From: Desarmillaria ectypa
Lineage: Eukaryota; Basidiomycota; Agaricomycetes; Agaricales; Physalacriaceae
DNA length: 64,000 nt
NCBI GenBank assembly: GCA_030407005.1
Contig: JAUDYN010000004.1
Span: 3,038,001-3,102,000 of the forward strand
Direction of reading: 5' to 3'
Of this stretch, positions 1 to 10,898 are shown piece after piece (positions within the stretch are counted from its first letter, which is position 1; every line of letters starts with the position of its first letter). Made by a program: the position numbers and the translations under genes. The notes under the pieces were generated by a model. The model ran no database searches, was not told where the DNA came from, and saw only the letters and a list, made by a program, of their open reading frames with translations.

Positions 1-5
1 GTCCA

Positions 6-871
6 TTAAAAGAATCTCCAATATACAAAGATGATCAATATTAGCACGATGGCACCCACGGGTGCATATTGTCGCAGCATCGCTTGCCAGTTGATATTCC
101 TTGCGGCTTTGCGATACTTTTCCGATTCAGAACGAAGTGACGTCGAAAGATGGGACATGCCTGGAGCACAACTTGAGCAAGCAATGTTGTTTTAGAACAA
201 GGTCCACATACGGTCTAGCGAATCGCCTCTCCACAGCAGCTCTTCCATATTCTTGGTCATTATTCTTGTCACGTCTTGCAGATCGTCATTCAGCCTGTCG
301 AGTCCGGACGCTGCAGCATTCGCTGTCCGCGTGTCTCGGTAAAGTCGTGCCGTTTTCGACATGAATGTGTCTGGGTCCCTTTGAGCCAAGTTACAATAAG
401 CAACATACACAGCGCGTACCAAAGCCTACAAAGGCGTAGGGCTTGCGAACAGACTCTACTTTTGGCCCATAAGTTGTGGCGAACTCCTTTGAAAGTTCGT
501 CGAGATATGAAAAAGCGAGTTTTCTGGGGTAGGATTTGTCGGCTATGGTGAGGAAAATGACATTATCGGCGATGAGGTAACTGGAAGAGGCCACAGCTAA
601 GTCGAGACATAGTATACAGAGGGTTGCTACTCACTGTAGTGTGTATTGGCCACTTTCAATGGAGCAACGAGGTTCCGAGTTGGGCGTTATTCGGCGGCAG
701 ATCAATTTGGACTGCTGCTTGTGTTCCTGCAAGGTCTGTTCCGTCTGTTGGATGACATTAGTAGACAGATTTCATCCAAAAAACACCTGAAATACTCACC
801 TGCTCATCATCGACGCTTGCAGCAAGAGGAAGGGAATCAGAGGCCCTCACGATGATGGTAGAGCGGACCAT
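6..871 (-). CDS. SEC22: Vesicle R-SNARE Sec22 (ER-Golgi traffic)
   Basis: Sec22 is a longin-type R-SNARE that shuttles between ER and Golgi and drives fusion in both directions. The start codon at 871 opens with MVRSTIIVRASDSLPLAASV, the usual Sec22 N-terminus. Five exons join into about 216 residues, close to the family's 214-215: a longin domain (first about 120 residues, including IADKSYPRKLAFSYLDEL), a SNARE helix with the zero-layer arginine in LLWRGDSLD, a short linker (RSESEKYRKAARNIN) and a C-terminal membrane anchor ending WRFF. Exon 1 is 871-800; the last intron, GTATGT...CCAG, falls inside the LDR/M junction. The gene ends 5 bp from the window edge and is complete. It is divergent from MPO1 across 227 bp. 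Family assignment is very sure; internal splice sites are inferred. Confidence 0.95.
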
Positions 872-1098
872 GAAAGTAGCATACAACAAATGCTGTGGAG
901 CTTTCAATCTGTGGACACGGAGACACGAAGACGCCAAAGCACGTGCCACGTATTCGCCACGTGCGTGACCTTCCTATTCAAGGATAATAATTTGAAAAAG
1001 AAGGCGATCCATAATTGAATACATGCAGCTTGGCTTTGCACTACCGGAGCGTATAACCGACTCTGCCGTATCATGCGCCTTTTTCCTTGACCACCATC
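872..1098. promoter_or_regulatory. Shared SEC22/MPO1 promoter with two E-boxes
   Basis: This 227-bp gap separates two divergent start codons and must hold both promoters. It contains CACGTG at 940-945 and again at 958-963, with a further CCACGT half-match at 946-951. CACGTG is the core site of bHLH factors such as Cbf1, Pho4 and SREBP-like regulators. Which factor binds is not visible. Confidence 0.55.
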
Positions 1099-1921
1099 AT
1101 GTATCCTGCAGATATATTCAACATCAACAAGCAGGTCTGCTGCGCTCTCCTTCTGTCTTGCCCTCTGCTCACCAACTCTAGTTCACGTTCTACGGTGTAT
1201 ACCATAGGAATCCCATTAATGTCGCCATCCACATGATATGCGTCCCTATGATCCTCTGGTGCGTCGTCGTCGCTAATCCTCATGATTAGATATCTCATCC
1301 CACATATTCAGGACCGGACTGGTCATGGGGACGAACCTTCCATCCACGATGTTCCCGCCGATCCACATCGTCTTCAATGATTACCTCGCCTTTGATTTAA
1401 ACTGGGCGTCAGTCGTCGCTGGCGCCTTTTTGCTTTATTACTATACCTTAGAACCCTTGGCCGCAGTGCGTCTCTCCCTTTTTTCCCTTGGCAATGGATA
1501 CAAAAGCTTTAACGTGTCTCAGTTACTGTACACTCCTGAAATAGCTCTCATTACCTTGTCAGCCCTTAAATTCGCTCACCGTCCAGATCACATGGCCATC
1601 GCTAGTGCATTTCACGCATTTGCTTGGATCGCGCAGTTCATTGGCCACGGTTTTGCCGAAAAACGGGCGCCAGCTCTTATTGACAATATTCTCGGGGGTG
1701 TGTCCATTTTTTGCCCAGACCCTAGCTCGTGCTTAACGAAGACGTTTGCAGCTGCCGTGCTTGCTCCATTCTTTGTGCATCTGGAACTCCTTTATAAGCT
1801 CGGCTACCGGCCTGAGCTGCACAAACGCATCAATAACGAAATCAACAAAGAAGTAACGAGAATTAGGAAGGAGGAAGGTGCTAAGAAGCATGCAACAGCC
1901 GCGGGCAGCAAAAATATGTAA
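1099..1921 (+). CDS. MPO1: Mpo1-like 2-hydroxy fatty acid dioxygenase
   Basis: Mpo1 (DUF962) is an ER membrane dioxygenase that shortens 2-hydroxy fatty acids in phytosphingosine breakdown. Exon 1 (1099-1134) gives MYPADIFNINKQ, exon 2 (1182-1258) gives FTFYGVYHRNPINVAIHMIC, and the rest starts at 1312. The early H in YH and IH, the later IGHGFAEKRAPALIDN and the LGYRPEL tail match the family. Two further introns are multiples of three with no stop: 57 nt (GTGCGT...CTCAG inside EPLAA/LLYTPE) and 54 nt (GTGTGT...GCAG inside DNILG/AAVLAPFF); both interrupt family-conserved sequence. The spliced product is about 203 residues with several hydrophobic segments. The methionine at 1325 is internal. 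The assignment is firm; the GTCTGC donor of intron 1 is weak. Confidence 0.9.
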
Positions 1922-2072
1922 CCAAGATGAGGATTCGGGTTTGTACAACTACTAACAAAATTTGTTATTCGTCTTACATTTGAACGCAAGTCTACTTAAA
2001 TATTAACTGATTGAGTTTGTAGCACTGTTATTTCTAGTGATTATATCGTCAAAGGCGTCAACGGTCCTAAAC

Positions 2073-3389
2073 TTATTTGGTAAGACTTGTTGGAGGCGGC
2101 AGGACTTGCTCTCCAAGAGGCGTTACGTATGCTGAGGTCAGGCCTCCGTCGACCTTGAAGTCGGTTCCCTATTGAACGTACATTATTAAGTGACTCCACC
2201 AACTTATAATTACTTGCCGTCATATAACTGCTGTCGTCGCTGGCCACTAGATTTTTTTGAAATAATCAGCGTAAAGTCGTTCGTCAACCTCAGAGCAGAA
2301 CTTACGGAACAGCGCTCCTTTAGCAATCTCAATGGCCTCTCCGAACCGACCCATGGGCAGATGTACCATACGACGGTCCCGCTTTTCGGCGGTATTGAGG
2401 AAGTCCATAAGAAGGGCTGTGGCACCAGTGCAGTCAGTCATCTGATAGCAAGTAAAACATACTAATAAGGCTCACGAGTTTTGAGAGGACCTCTATAAGT
2501 ATAATGTCAGTTCCAAAACGCTATGGTATAAAAAATCCTTACGGGCAAATGGAATTCACTCGTATACCTTCACGAGCATGAACCATGGCCAGTTCCCTGG
2601 TCATAGCCAAAACACCGCCCTGGGTAGAATAAATCAATCTCCACTGCGCAATGATGGAACCGCTCAACGCAACGAACCTTCGATGCCGTGTCTGAATTAG
2701 GGATCCACAAATTAGTGATAATGGGGAGCAGAGTATAAATACTTACATGCTAATTGCGGAGCTGCAGCCCCCATTAGCGCGACAAAGCTCGCTGTATTGA
2801 TGATACTGCCCCCCGTGTGTAGGCCCTTGGAAGCATCTGTGGAGTTCTCGCGCATAGCTAGAATGGCGTATTTGCATCCCCACCAGACGCCCTTGAGATT
2901 GATCTGCATCGTCAGGTCCCATATCCTCTCTTCCGTATTCAAGGCATTATCATCAGCCGGGTGCATGATTCCTGACGGAAGATATAAGATCAGGCTCTTC
3001 AGAAGCAAGCGAAATACGATGGTGCTGACCTGCGTTATTGAACTAAAACCAATAAAGCATCAGAATCACGTATACCATCCGGAACATCGTTCACCATCAC
3101 GTCCAGACGACCAAACTCCTTCACGGCATTGTCCACGGCAGCTTTGATATCCTCCTCCTTGCTAACGTCAGTTTTCAACGTTGCAACCTTGGCATTGGGA
3201 ATCTTGGCCGCGATCAACGCGGCACCTTTCTCTGCAGCCTCGAGATTGATGTCCGTCATGAGAACGCTGGCACCTTCTTGGGCGAAGAGGATGGATGATT
3301 CCAGTCCGATGCCTCTGCGCGAGATTGTCAGATGAAGAAAATCGCGTATTACTCTAAGCTTACGATCCGGCACCAGTGATGAGAGCGAC
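2073..3389 (-). CDS. Short-chain dehydrogenase/reductase, 5' end unresolved
   Basis: A classical SDR oxidoreductase using NAD(P); the substrate is not predictable. The cofactor motif TGAGSGIG is split between a 26-nt exon (3364-3389, VALITGAGS) and the next exon. DVSKEEDIKAAVDNAVKEFG and INTASFVALMGAAAP follow. The catalytic YTASK lies in a 14-nt microexon at 2678-2691, flanked by introns 2692-2746 and 2620-2677; the chain then resumes GGVLAMTRELAMVHAREGIR. The C-terminus TDFKVDGGLTSAYVTP ends at a TAA at 2073-2075. If the microexon is skipped the active site is lost. I could not find the exon carrying the start codon: a splice acceptor TCTAG lies just upstream of 3389, so the first exon is further up, possibly near the reading frame at 3424-3663. 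Confidence 0.85.
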
Positions 3390-4269
3390 CTAGACGGCAG
3401 GTCCTATCTCGTAAGCTCTTCTTTCAGATGGTAATATGCTCCAGAACTGACTTTGTGTTCAAGACGGCCATGCATTGCGGGTCACTGAGCAGCAGATATG
3501 GTGGAAGAAGGACGAAGGTGACGAAGGCTGTCGCCGTTTCGCCGTTCGGGAGTCCGAGATAAGTGTTTGCCTTATTGGGATTGAGATTCAGCCACTCCGA
3601 TCGATCGTGGATTGTCGCATTGCCTCGGCGAACACAAACAAGTCCACATGACATCCTACACATTGGAATTGGCTTTCTGAATGCACAACGCGTCGAAATC
3701 AGGGAGGAAGGTTGTATTTGAAGATGAAGCTGGTGATAAATGTCTTTGCTTCGGTTGCACTCAAGCTGAGCTATATATATCTCCAGATGGATACTAAAAG
3801 CGTTAAATGAATAAGAAAGCGGTGAACAATAAGTTCAAGTTCAAGAAGTGAAAAATAGGCAGCACTGCCAGGTGGCCTTCGCTCAACCTGGTCCTGCAGA
3901 TTGGTACGTGGAAAGCCTGCGCGATGGTCATATCCCGAAGATTGAAGACATCACTCGGAAGGCAATAGCGATCCCAATATCGAGTCAAAGCTTGCGCTTT
4001 GACCGTATCTACGTATAAAGTATAATGCCTTGTTCAGATCCTGCTTGTCCATGCATAACAATTTGGCTTGAACATTGTTCACAAAATCTGGCACCGTTAT
4101 AATGCCACGATATAAATAAGAGAGGCTCGACTTTCTCGCTCGATATTTCAACCTTCGCATACTGCCCTCAGACTTATCCTGATCCAACGGTCTATTATTT
4201 GGTGGGTATATCCTCAAGCTCCTCCTGTTCCTCCGAATTAAATGACCTTCAGTTATCCCAAAGTCTAGT
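3390..4269. other. Spacer between SDR and F-box gene
   Basis: This stretch should hold the missing first exon and promoter of the dehydrogenase. A minus-strand reading frame at 3424-3663 (79 codons, start MCRMSCG) is a candidate, and a TATATATA box at about 3772-3780 would suit minus-strand transcription starting near 3740. No splice donor joins that frame cleanly to VALITGAGS. The right part should be the F-box promoter. Confidence 0.4.
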
Positions 4270-5913
4270 ATGCGCACGTTTCTGGAAAACCTGCCCGAGG
4301 TTTGGCCACCTGAGTTCCTGCGCCTTCTCCAGTCGAACGAACCCCCCACCAAAATACTAATCATGGAAATTCGCCAAACTGTGTTTGCTCAAGCCATGCA
4401 AAATCTCTCAGAGCTTCTCCACACTTGGAATATACTTCAACGTATAATCGAAGACTGCAAGACGGTCATGGCCCCCATACGTCAACTTCCGCCCGAAATA
4501 CTGCTCGAGATCTTCCGTTGGACAAACGCGGACCAGGCGCATGTTGACATTTTCAGTAACAGGTCAGTTCCATGGACTCTTGGACAAGTATGCCGTCAGT
4601 GGCGAGGACTTGTACAGTCGGACACAGGATTGTGGTCGAATGTTCTCGTAAGAGGATTCTCCCACCACCGTCATCCCCCTCGAGAACCGCTCCGGTTACT
4701 CGAACAGGCGCTCTCTTTATCCAATCAGCAGGCGCTCTCTATCCGGTGTGTCTTTGATTATGACGATTTGTTGGTTATGGAGAAAGAGAGAAACGCCCTT
4801 CAAGAGAAATGGCCAAACCCAGACGACCTCGAAGAGGATATCATTACGACGCTCAATCACCAAGTGCTCCGACTCCTTGTGGGCCAGTCTCGACGCTGGA
4901 GTAATGCATGCTTCAGGATAGACGACTATTCTTATCTGCCGATATTGAACGACGTCAAGGGAAAACTGGATCGGTTGGAGACGCTGAGTTTCGGGATGGT
5001 TCCGGGTTGGATCGAGAACAGTGCTCCCGTGTTCGACGCGTTCGAAGTGGCCCCCGAGCTGCGCAACGTCGAGCTATCGAGAATGGGACGCGTTATGCCC
5101 CTTCTTCCTTGTCAGCAACTGGTCTCCGTTCGTGTGGAGTGGTACGATCGCGATGTGATTGAAGAACATCTCGCGCCCCTCCGTTCGTTGCCAAACCTGC
5201 AGGAATATGACCTCGACGGCTTCGACTACGAGCTGAGGGAGTTGAACAATCGTGAAATGATCCAACACAACACGCTCCGTGTTCTACATGTATGCACACC
5301 TGGCGCTTTGACCAACCTTGTGCTCCCGAATCTTGAAGAGATTCGTCTCAAGGCTGCGTCTTTCGATGAAATATGCAGATTTGCCACCCTCAATAAACTT
5401 CCTGGACTAATTGACAGGTCCGGGTGCTCGATACGCAGACTCACACTGTCTGACGTGATGGAGAGCGATGACCTCATCCCCGTACTAGAACGTACACCGA
5501 ACCTGAATGAGCTCCACGTCGAGCTGAATCATTGGCAATTCGAAGCAGATGAATTCATTGCGACGGTGGCCAAGTACCTTCGTGTCAGGAAGGAGGATAG
5601 GCAGATACCTCTGCCTAAACTTCACACACTGACGATCTCAGTGCGGGGTTCGCCGAAGTGGGATGTACCATTCGATCTGCCTATGACTTTCCTGAAGAGA
5701 AAGACAGCTGAGATGATCCGGGATCGCTGGAATATCACTGGCGGATTAGCAGCGGACAGACTCAAGTTTGTCCGGATCTCTGTGTCGGTGCCCTCAAGGT
5801 ATCATATAGCACCATATGACGAGTTCGTCATGGGTTTGGAGGAACTCCAAAAGGATGGGTTGAACATCTCACTAAGCATCATAGGCGGTCACGAAACATT
5901 GTACGAGTCGTAG
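4270..5913 (+). CDS. F-box protein, large single-exon mushroom type
   Basis: F-box proteins recruit substrates to SCF ubiquitin ligases through Skp1. This 547-residue single-exon frame carries an F-box near residues 73-115: APIRQLPPEILLEIF, then VPWTLGQVCRQWRGLV and GLWSNVLV. A coiled stretch precedes it (METRQ-like region, roughly residues 30-70) and about 400 residues of leucine-rich, LRR-like sequence follow, the layout seen in the expanded F-box families of Agaricomycetes. A second in-frame ATG at 4363 is an equally possible start, and the shorter form keeps the whole F-box. The substrate cannot be told. The gene looks intact and lies convergent to MTFP1. Confidence 0.85.
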   Translation: MRTFLENLPEVWPPEFLRLLQSNEPPTKILIMEIRQTVFAQAMQNLSELLHTWNILQRIIEDCKTVMAPIRQLPPEILLEIFRWTNADQAHVDIFSNRSVPWTLGQVCRQWRGLVQSDTGLWSNVLVRGFSHHRHPPREPLRLLEQALSLSNQQALSIRCVFDYDDLLVMEKERNALQEKWPNPDDLEEDIITTLNHQVLRLLVGQSRRWSNACFRIDDYSYLPILNDVKGKLDRLETLSFGMVPGWIENSAPVFDAFEVAPELRNVELSRMGRVMPLLPCQQLVSVRVEWYDRDVIEEHLAPLRSLPNLQEYDLDGFDYELRELNNREMIQHNTLRVLHVCTPGALTNLVLPNLEEIRLKAASFDEICRFATLNKLPGLIDRSGCSIRRLTLSDVMESDDLIPVLERTPNLNELHVELNHWQFEADEFIATVAKYLRVRKEDRQIPLPKLHTLTISVRGSPKWDVPFDLPMTFLKRKTAEMIRDRWNITGGLAADRLKFVRISVSVPSRYHIAPYDEFVMGLEELQKDGLNISLSIIGGHETLYES

Positions 5914-6292
5914 GCACAAATTAGAACTTTGAATATGCAAACCGGGGGACTGGAGTCATCGATAACTGTACGAGTATTCACCGACGATAGAAGCATCCAC
6001 AGAATAGGCTGCACGAACTAGCGAGCTTCCAGTAACAAAGGTGCCAGACTATATAAAGACGCCAGATGGTCCAGTTCCTCCGATATTATTATCTTTCGGA
6101 GCAGACCGGAGAATTCAGATAAGCCCAGCAGAGATAGGCAGATAGGACTGTACAAGACTCTACACAAGGAATTAGGCATTCACGTTAGGCAGGCATACGG
6201 GGAGCGGTGTATGTGCAGGTAGCGGCACTAATAAGTATTGCGGGTCAACGCATAGATGTATGATAGATCCTCGGTGTTAAAACATACGTATA
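5914..6292. other. Convergent 3' spacer, F-box and MTFP1
   Basis: About 380 bp between two stop codons. I see no coding signal; it should contain both 3' untranslated regions. Confidence 0.5.
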
Positions 6293-7005
6293 TCATAGCT
6301 CCTTATCCCCCTTCCCTGTCCGTGTTCCTGTCTCAACCAGCTTCTCTTTGATCCAGTTAAACGCCCTGTCCGTCGCGACCTCCACGGGATGGTCATACAG
6401 ATATGGCAGAGCAGGAACAACACCAAGACCAGACATAGTCGGACCCCATGCCTTCAGTTTAGGATTCTGGACATTGACGAAGACCTTCTTCGTTTGCTTG
6501 ACTATAGTGTGAATGGTCAGTGCGGGAAGACCCCTGCATATATGCTGAGCATCCATATCAGATAACAACATGATACCCACATCGATGCAATGGACTGGAA
6601 GACTGTTCGCTGCACTGCAATGAGACTTAATCTAGTTGACTCTGAGAAGTGAGCCGCCTCGACTGCCGAGGGTCCGCGTCGATGGGCTTTGTAGGACTCG
6701 TATGCAACGTCCCCACCAAGATAGAGCCACGAAACGCCATATGCAGCCGTTACTACCCAGGGCGGCACGACTGGTCTAAAGGCCTCTCCGACATCGCTTG
6801 TCTACGGAAGTGTTATTGCGGGTAATTTCGAAAGGTGAATGACGCGTACATAGGCAATATACCGAGTAGAGGCCCGAAGCGCGGTTCGTAGTCGAGCACC
6901 GTACGCGAGGTAACGAATGTCAGAGTCAGTACTGTCGACGTTGTCCTTGGTAAGGTGGCCGAACTCTTCCTCGATAGCCCCGGTGACAGACTCTGTAGGC
7001 GACAT
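6293..7005 (-). CDS. MTFP1: Mitochondrial fission process protein 1 (MTP18 family)
   Basis: MTFP1/MTP18 is an inner mitochondrial membrane protein linked to mitochondrial fission. Three exons (7005-6850, 6801-6581, 6533-6293) splice to 205 residues. The family core is clear: RYIAYTSDVGEAFRPVVPPW, then VVTAAYGVSWLYLGGDVAYE, VQRTVFQSIASMGLPALTIH, TIVKQTKK and GLGVVPALPYLYDHPVE. Hydrophobic segments at about residues 70-90, 110-130 and 160-175 fit a membrane protein. Introns use GTACGC and GTGGGT donors with TAG/CAG acceptors, and the second junction restores ASM/GLP exactly. It is divergent from the FHA-forkhead gene. Confidence 0.9.
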
Positions 7006-7203
7006 GAACGGCCTAGAGCTCTCAGCTAAGATATCGTATGACGCGGAACGGTAGAACGAAAAGAATCGTTTTGCCGTTGCCGTACATCACGTGATGTGTA
7101 CCAGGCCCTCTGAGTCCCCGTTGACTGTTCTCGTAGAACGTGCTTCACGGACGGCCATCACCGACGACGACTACTACTTCCCAACGACAGGACGAGCAAC
7201 GCT
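7006..7203. promoter_or_regulatory. Shared MTFP1/forkhead promoter with palindromic E-box
   Basis: This 198-bp gap between divergent starts contains the perfect palindrome CATCACGTGATG at 7085-7096. TCACGTGA is a strong bHLH site (Cbf1/Tye7/Pho4 type). A factor bound here could serve both genes. Confidence 0.55.
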
Positions 7204-9453
7204 ATGGACGTTGAGACACGACCAGCATCAGCATCTGCTAATGTCCAGGCTGCCGATAAACCTTCCCAGCCGAAGAAGATATCCGCCTACTATTCTCTTG
7301 TCTTCCCGAATTTCACTTTCTACATCCAGACTCTGTCAGTCACTATCGGCCGTCGATGTAGTCCCAACCTTAATGCAGCGACGTCGTCCTCGTCTCCTTC
7401 GGATCTTGCCCAGGTCGATGTGGACCTCGGTGCTCTCAAGAGCGTATCACGGCTTCACGCCAGGATAGAGTACGACGAAGAGGAGGACCGCTTCGTGCTC
7501 GTTGTCATTGGACGCAATGGTGCTTGGGTAGATGGGGTCTGGTCTGGTAGTGGAACTAGGGCTCCTCTTGGTGAACGGTGCGAGTTCCGTCTTCTATTCT
7601 GACACGAGACCCTAATCTCTCTTTCACGATTCTATTTAGGTCCCAGATCCAAATTTCCTCTCGCACTTTTCATTTCGTCTTGCCACCACCACCGCCACCA
7701 CCAGATGATACACCCTCACCAAGTTCACCATCATCATCTGTCAAATCATCTGTCAATCGTCCCCGTTCACCTTCTCTTGATGTCACGTCGATATCGCCTC
7801 CTTCTTCCCAGCCATCACATTCGCCTCCGCCTCGAGAAGTTAAGCTACAACCTCCGCCGCCAGAGCCTCAGCTACCTAATTCCAATGCTATTACGCGGTC
7901 GACGAAGCCAGCCAAGAAACGCAAGAAAAGCGACACCACAGAATTACCGACAACTCTTACTCTCAAAGAAAAACCCAGACCCAACGAGATACCTCCCAAA
8001 CCTACTTTTACCTATTCACAATTAATATACCGTGCCATTAAGGCTTTAGATGGCAAGGCAACGCTCCAGGAGATATGCACCTGGATAATGAACGAGTTTG
8101 ACTATTACCGCTATACCGATGGTAATGCTTGGATGGTGGGTATTTGTATATCGAGCAACGGGATTATACTGATTCTATGTTGTTTTTTTGCAGAGCTCAG
8201 TACGACATAACCTATCTTCCAGTCGCGCATTCAAGAAAATGGAGAGGTGTGGAGGCGACCGAGGGAAGGGTTTCTTTTGGTCTCTGGATGAGGAGCATCA
8301 ACACATCGTCGAGGAACAGGAAGCTAAAGCACAGCAAGCTGCCTCCGCTGGAATACAGTCGGGTACAGGGAAGGGAGACAAGGAGTCCAAAGCTGGGAGA
8401 AAGAAGGAGAAGGGTGCGCCGCTATCCGAGCCTCCATTAAAACGGAGCATCAAAGGCGATACAAAGGGCTCAGCTTTGCCACCTCCATTGACTTCTACTC
8501 CACTACCATTGCCGGGAAAGATTGTTCCTCCAGCTGTCCCAGGCACTACCGGAGTCTTTGCCTACCACCAAGGACATACTATGGTATCCAGCGGGACATC
8601 TGGTTATTCTGGAACACCTATGAGTGGACCCAATCCGTACGCGGCTCTGACCCAATCTAATTGGAGGATGCACTCGCAGGTAGCTACAATACCTGTTGTT
8701 TCCGCAGCCCCCACAACCACCACGAGTACCACGACTAGCATACTATCAGCGTCTGTTAATGCAGCTCCTGCTACTCCGACGAATAAGTCAGCTCCGCAGT
8801 CTTCAACTTCCCCTGCTTCGACTGTGATTGCCGCGAAACCAGCTACATTACTACCTCCTGTCACCTCTACGACCCTTCCCGCCATACCAGACATACCAGT
8901 TCCTATTGTTATTGGCCCAATTCCTCCTTCTCACCAAGATTATTCGCCTTCTCATCCAAACAATTCGGCGAAGGAAGGATATATGGTATATCACGAAGGC
9001 AAACTATTATTGGATCCCAAGGTCTTTAGTAGCATTACGGGGGACATTCTAACCAGCTTAGAGAGAATGGGGGCGGCGAAAGCCATGGAAATTTTGGCCG
9101 GACATATGATCAGGGTAATGAGAGAGCGGAGAGCCCGTGAGAGAAAGGCTGCGAGGGGACGGGGAAGAGGAGGAAAAGTCGCCGGGAAGTTGAAGAAAGA
9201 TGGCACGAATGGCAACCCGACTGCGCCGTTCACAACCACCCCGTTACCCGCTCGGGGTACCAGTGCGGCAGCACAAGACAAGAAGCCGCCTCCACCGCCT
9301 GTCAGTGGAGCATCAACAGAACCTGGATCGCCTATTGTCGTTGTGGATGGCTCTGACGACGAAGGACCAGCACCGAAGAAGAGGAGAGTGGAAGAATCTG
9401 CTCCTTCAATACCCGTTCCTAGTTCGGATGTTACGATGGTACCAGCCACCTAG
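7204..9453 (+). CDS. FHA and forkhead domain transcription factor (Fkh/Fhl1 type)
   Basis: A sequence-specific transcription factor with a phosphopeptide-binding FHA domain and a winged-helix forkhead domain, the combination of yeast Fkh1/Fkh2 (cell cycle) and Fhl1 (ribosomal protein genes). Exons 7204-7577, 7640-8135 and 8194-9453 give 709 residues. The FHA domain spans about residues 25-145 (VTIGRRC, VSRLHARIEY, GRNGAWVDG). A proline/serine-rich linker with the basic stretch KPAKKRKK follows. The forkhead spans about residues 255-335: KPTFTYSQLIYRAIKALDGK, then SSVRHNLSSSRAFKKMER and GKGFFWSL. The C-terminal half is low complexity (S/T/P/A) with a basic RERRARERKAARGRGRGG segment and KKRRVEE near the end, a likely nuclear signal. 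Whether it is the Fkh or the Fhl1 orthologue is open. Confidence 0.9.
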
Positions 9454-10898
9454 GTTTTTTCGTATATTTCTGTTCCCTTTCTTGACTTTCTGATGATGCG
9501 TCGCTCGTTACCTCATTGTATATTGATGTATCAATATGTTGTATATTGTACACTCTAGTATAGAAGAACCCTTCTTAGGTAGATCGCTCGCGCGTCAACC
9601 TATGACACTCTTTCAGCCATGGCCTGGTTTTATTCAAGCTTTACCGCACATCTCGAAGGAGCCGCTAGCACCATTCCCTTCTCTGTCGTCAAAGTAACTT
9701 GTTGTACAAATACTAAGACTCATACCGAACAGACTGGCAACAGAGCCAGTAGATGCATGATTTTTTCCACATCCAAAGTGGGTTCATCGTGTCTGGAAGT
9801 GCTGCTTGAACAACTAATCAGGGTTGATGCACTGATCAGTTGGTATAGTAATCACGCATGTATTCATGAGTCTGTTCCCTAGGAGAATAGAGCACCGAGT
9901 GGGATTTAGATAGGATCAATGATTGTCCCGTTAGACCTGGCCCGTAAAGTAGAACGCCACCAAATCCTGAGAGGTTTAGGCCGCACCGAGTCGACAGGGT
10001 TCAGCCATTTCGAGTGCCGTGATGTGCTCGCCGTGTACGTAACGAACATAAATAACAGGGATAAACCTCTGTCCGAAGTCGCATAATCTTTGAATGGTGG
10101 ACCCGAATGAGCCCTCTAGTAAACCCGTGCTATAAGCCCCGAATTCAATGAACAAGTTGTCGTGAGACACGGTTGACCGAAATAGCAGAAGTAGCAGAAG
10201 ATCAGTATCTTAGTTGATTTCGGTCGAATTGGAGCCGATACGTGAACATCGCGAGTGGGGTTTATCATGTATTGCTGCACCCAGCGTTATCAGATGAACC
10301 ACCGACTTGAACCAAGGACTGAGCCCGACATCGATAAGAGCTGTTTCCGTCACATCAACTAGAAGGATTAATGCTACTGGCTGTGGGGTAGTGAGGACAG
10401 GCTAAATCCGTGCTGAATAAGGCGCGGAGCACCGTGGTTGCCCTCATTTGCTGAAGATGTACTGGTGGAGGCAAGGGAAAGAGTTACAGTAAAGAAACCA
10501 ACGTGCGTGGAGACCCCGAATAAACTAGCTCGAAAAGGAAGGACTTGATTGAGTGATCGGGGTCGCGGTGCTTACACGTGCCTAGATATCATTCTGGGAT
10601 CTGACTAAGCACTACCACCGACACTACCTTTTTGAACGAACACCAGTAAAAAAAGATCAGACATTACCAGGCCATTTCGAAGCCAAGCGACCCTCAAAGA
10701 GAAGCCCGCGATTACCTTTTCATCTCGTTCCTATTCTTAACTTGTTACCTTCACGTCAGTCGTAGCTTCTCACAGCCTTGTTTCCTTAAATTCGACTCGG
10801 TTTTTTCCAAGTTGGTCCTTGCGCACAACTGATTCTTCCCCTTCTACCACGACATCCCCGCTGGTATAGGCGCCCATTTTCCCAACTTTATTCTGTCT
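9454..10898. other. Long intergenic region upstream of KCS1
   Basis: 1.45 kb without any frame I can tie to a protein family. The small frames at 9619-9882 and 9976-10170 have no recognisable content and no splice partners. Much of it is probably KCS1 promoter or 5' leader; a non-coding RNA cannot be excluded. Confidence 0.4.

Noticed and set aside
1071..1298. A 75-codon minus-strand frame
   Set aside because: It is antisense to the first two MPO1 exons.
2620..2660. Loss of the SDR catalytic lysine
   Set aside because: The apparent YSTQ reading is intron sequence; a 14-nt exon supplies YTASK.
3951..4364. A 137-codon minus-strand frame overlapping the F-box start
   Set aside because: It is antisense to a strongly supported coding region and shows no recognisable motif.
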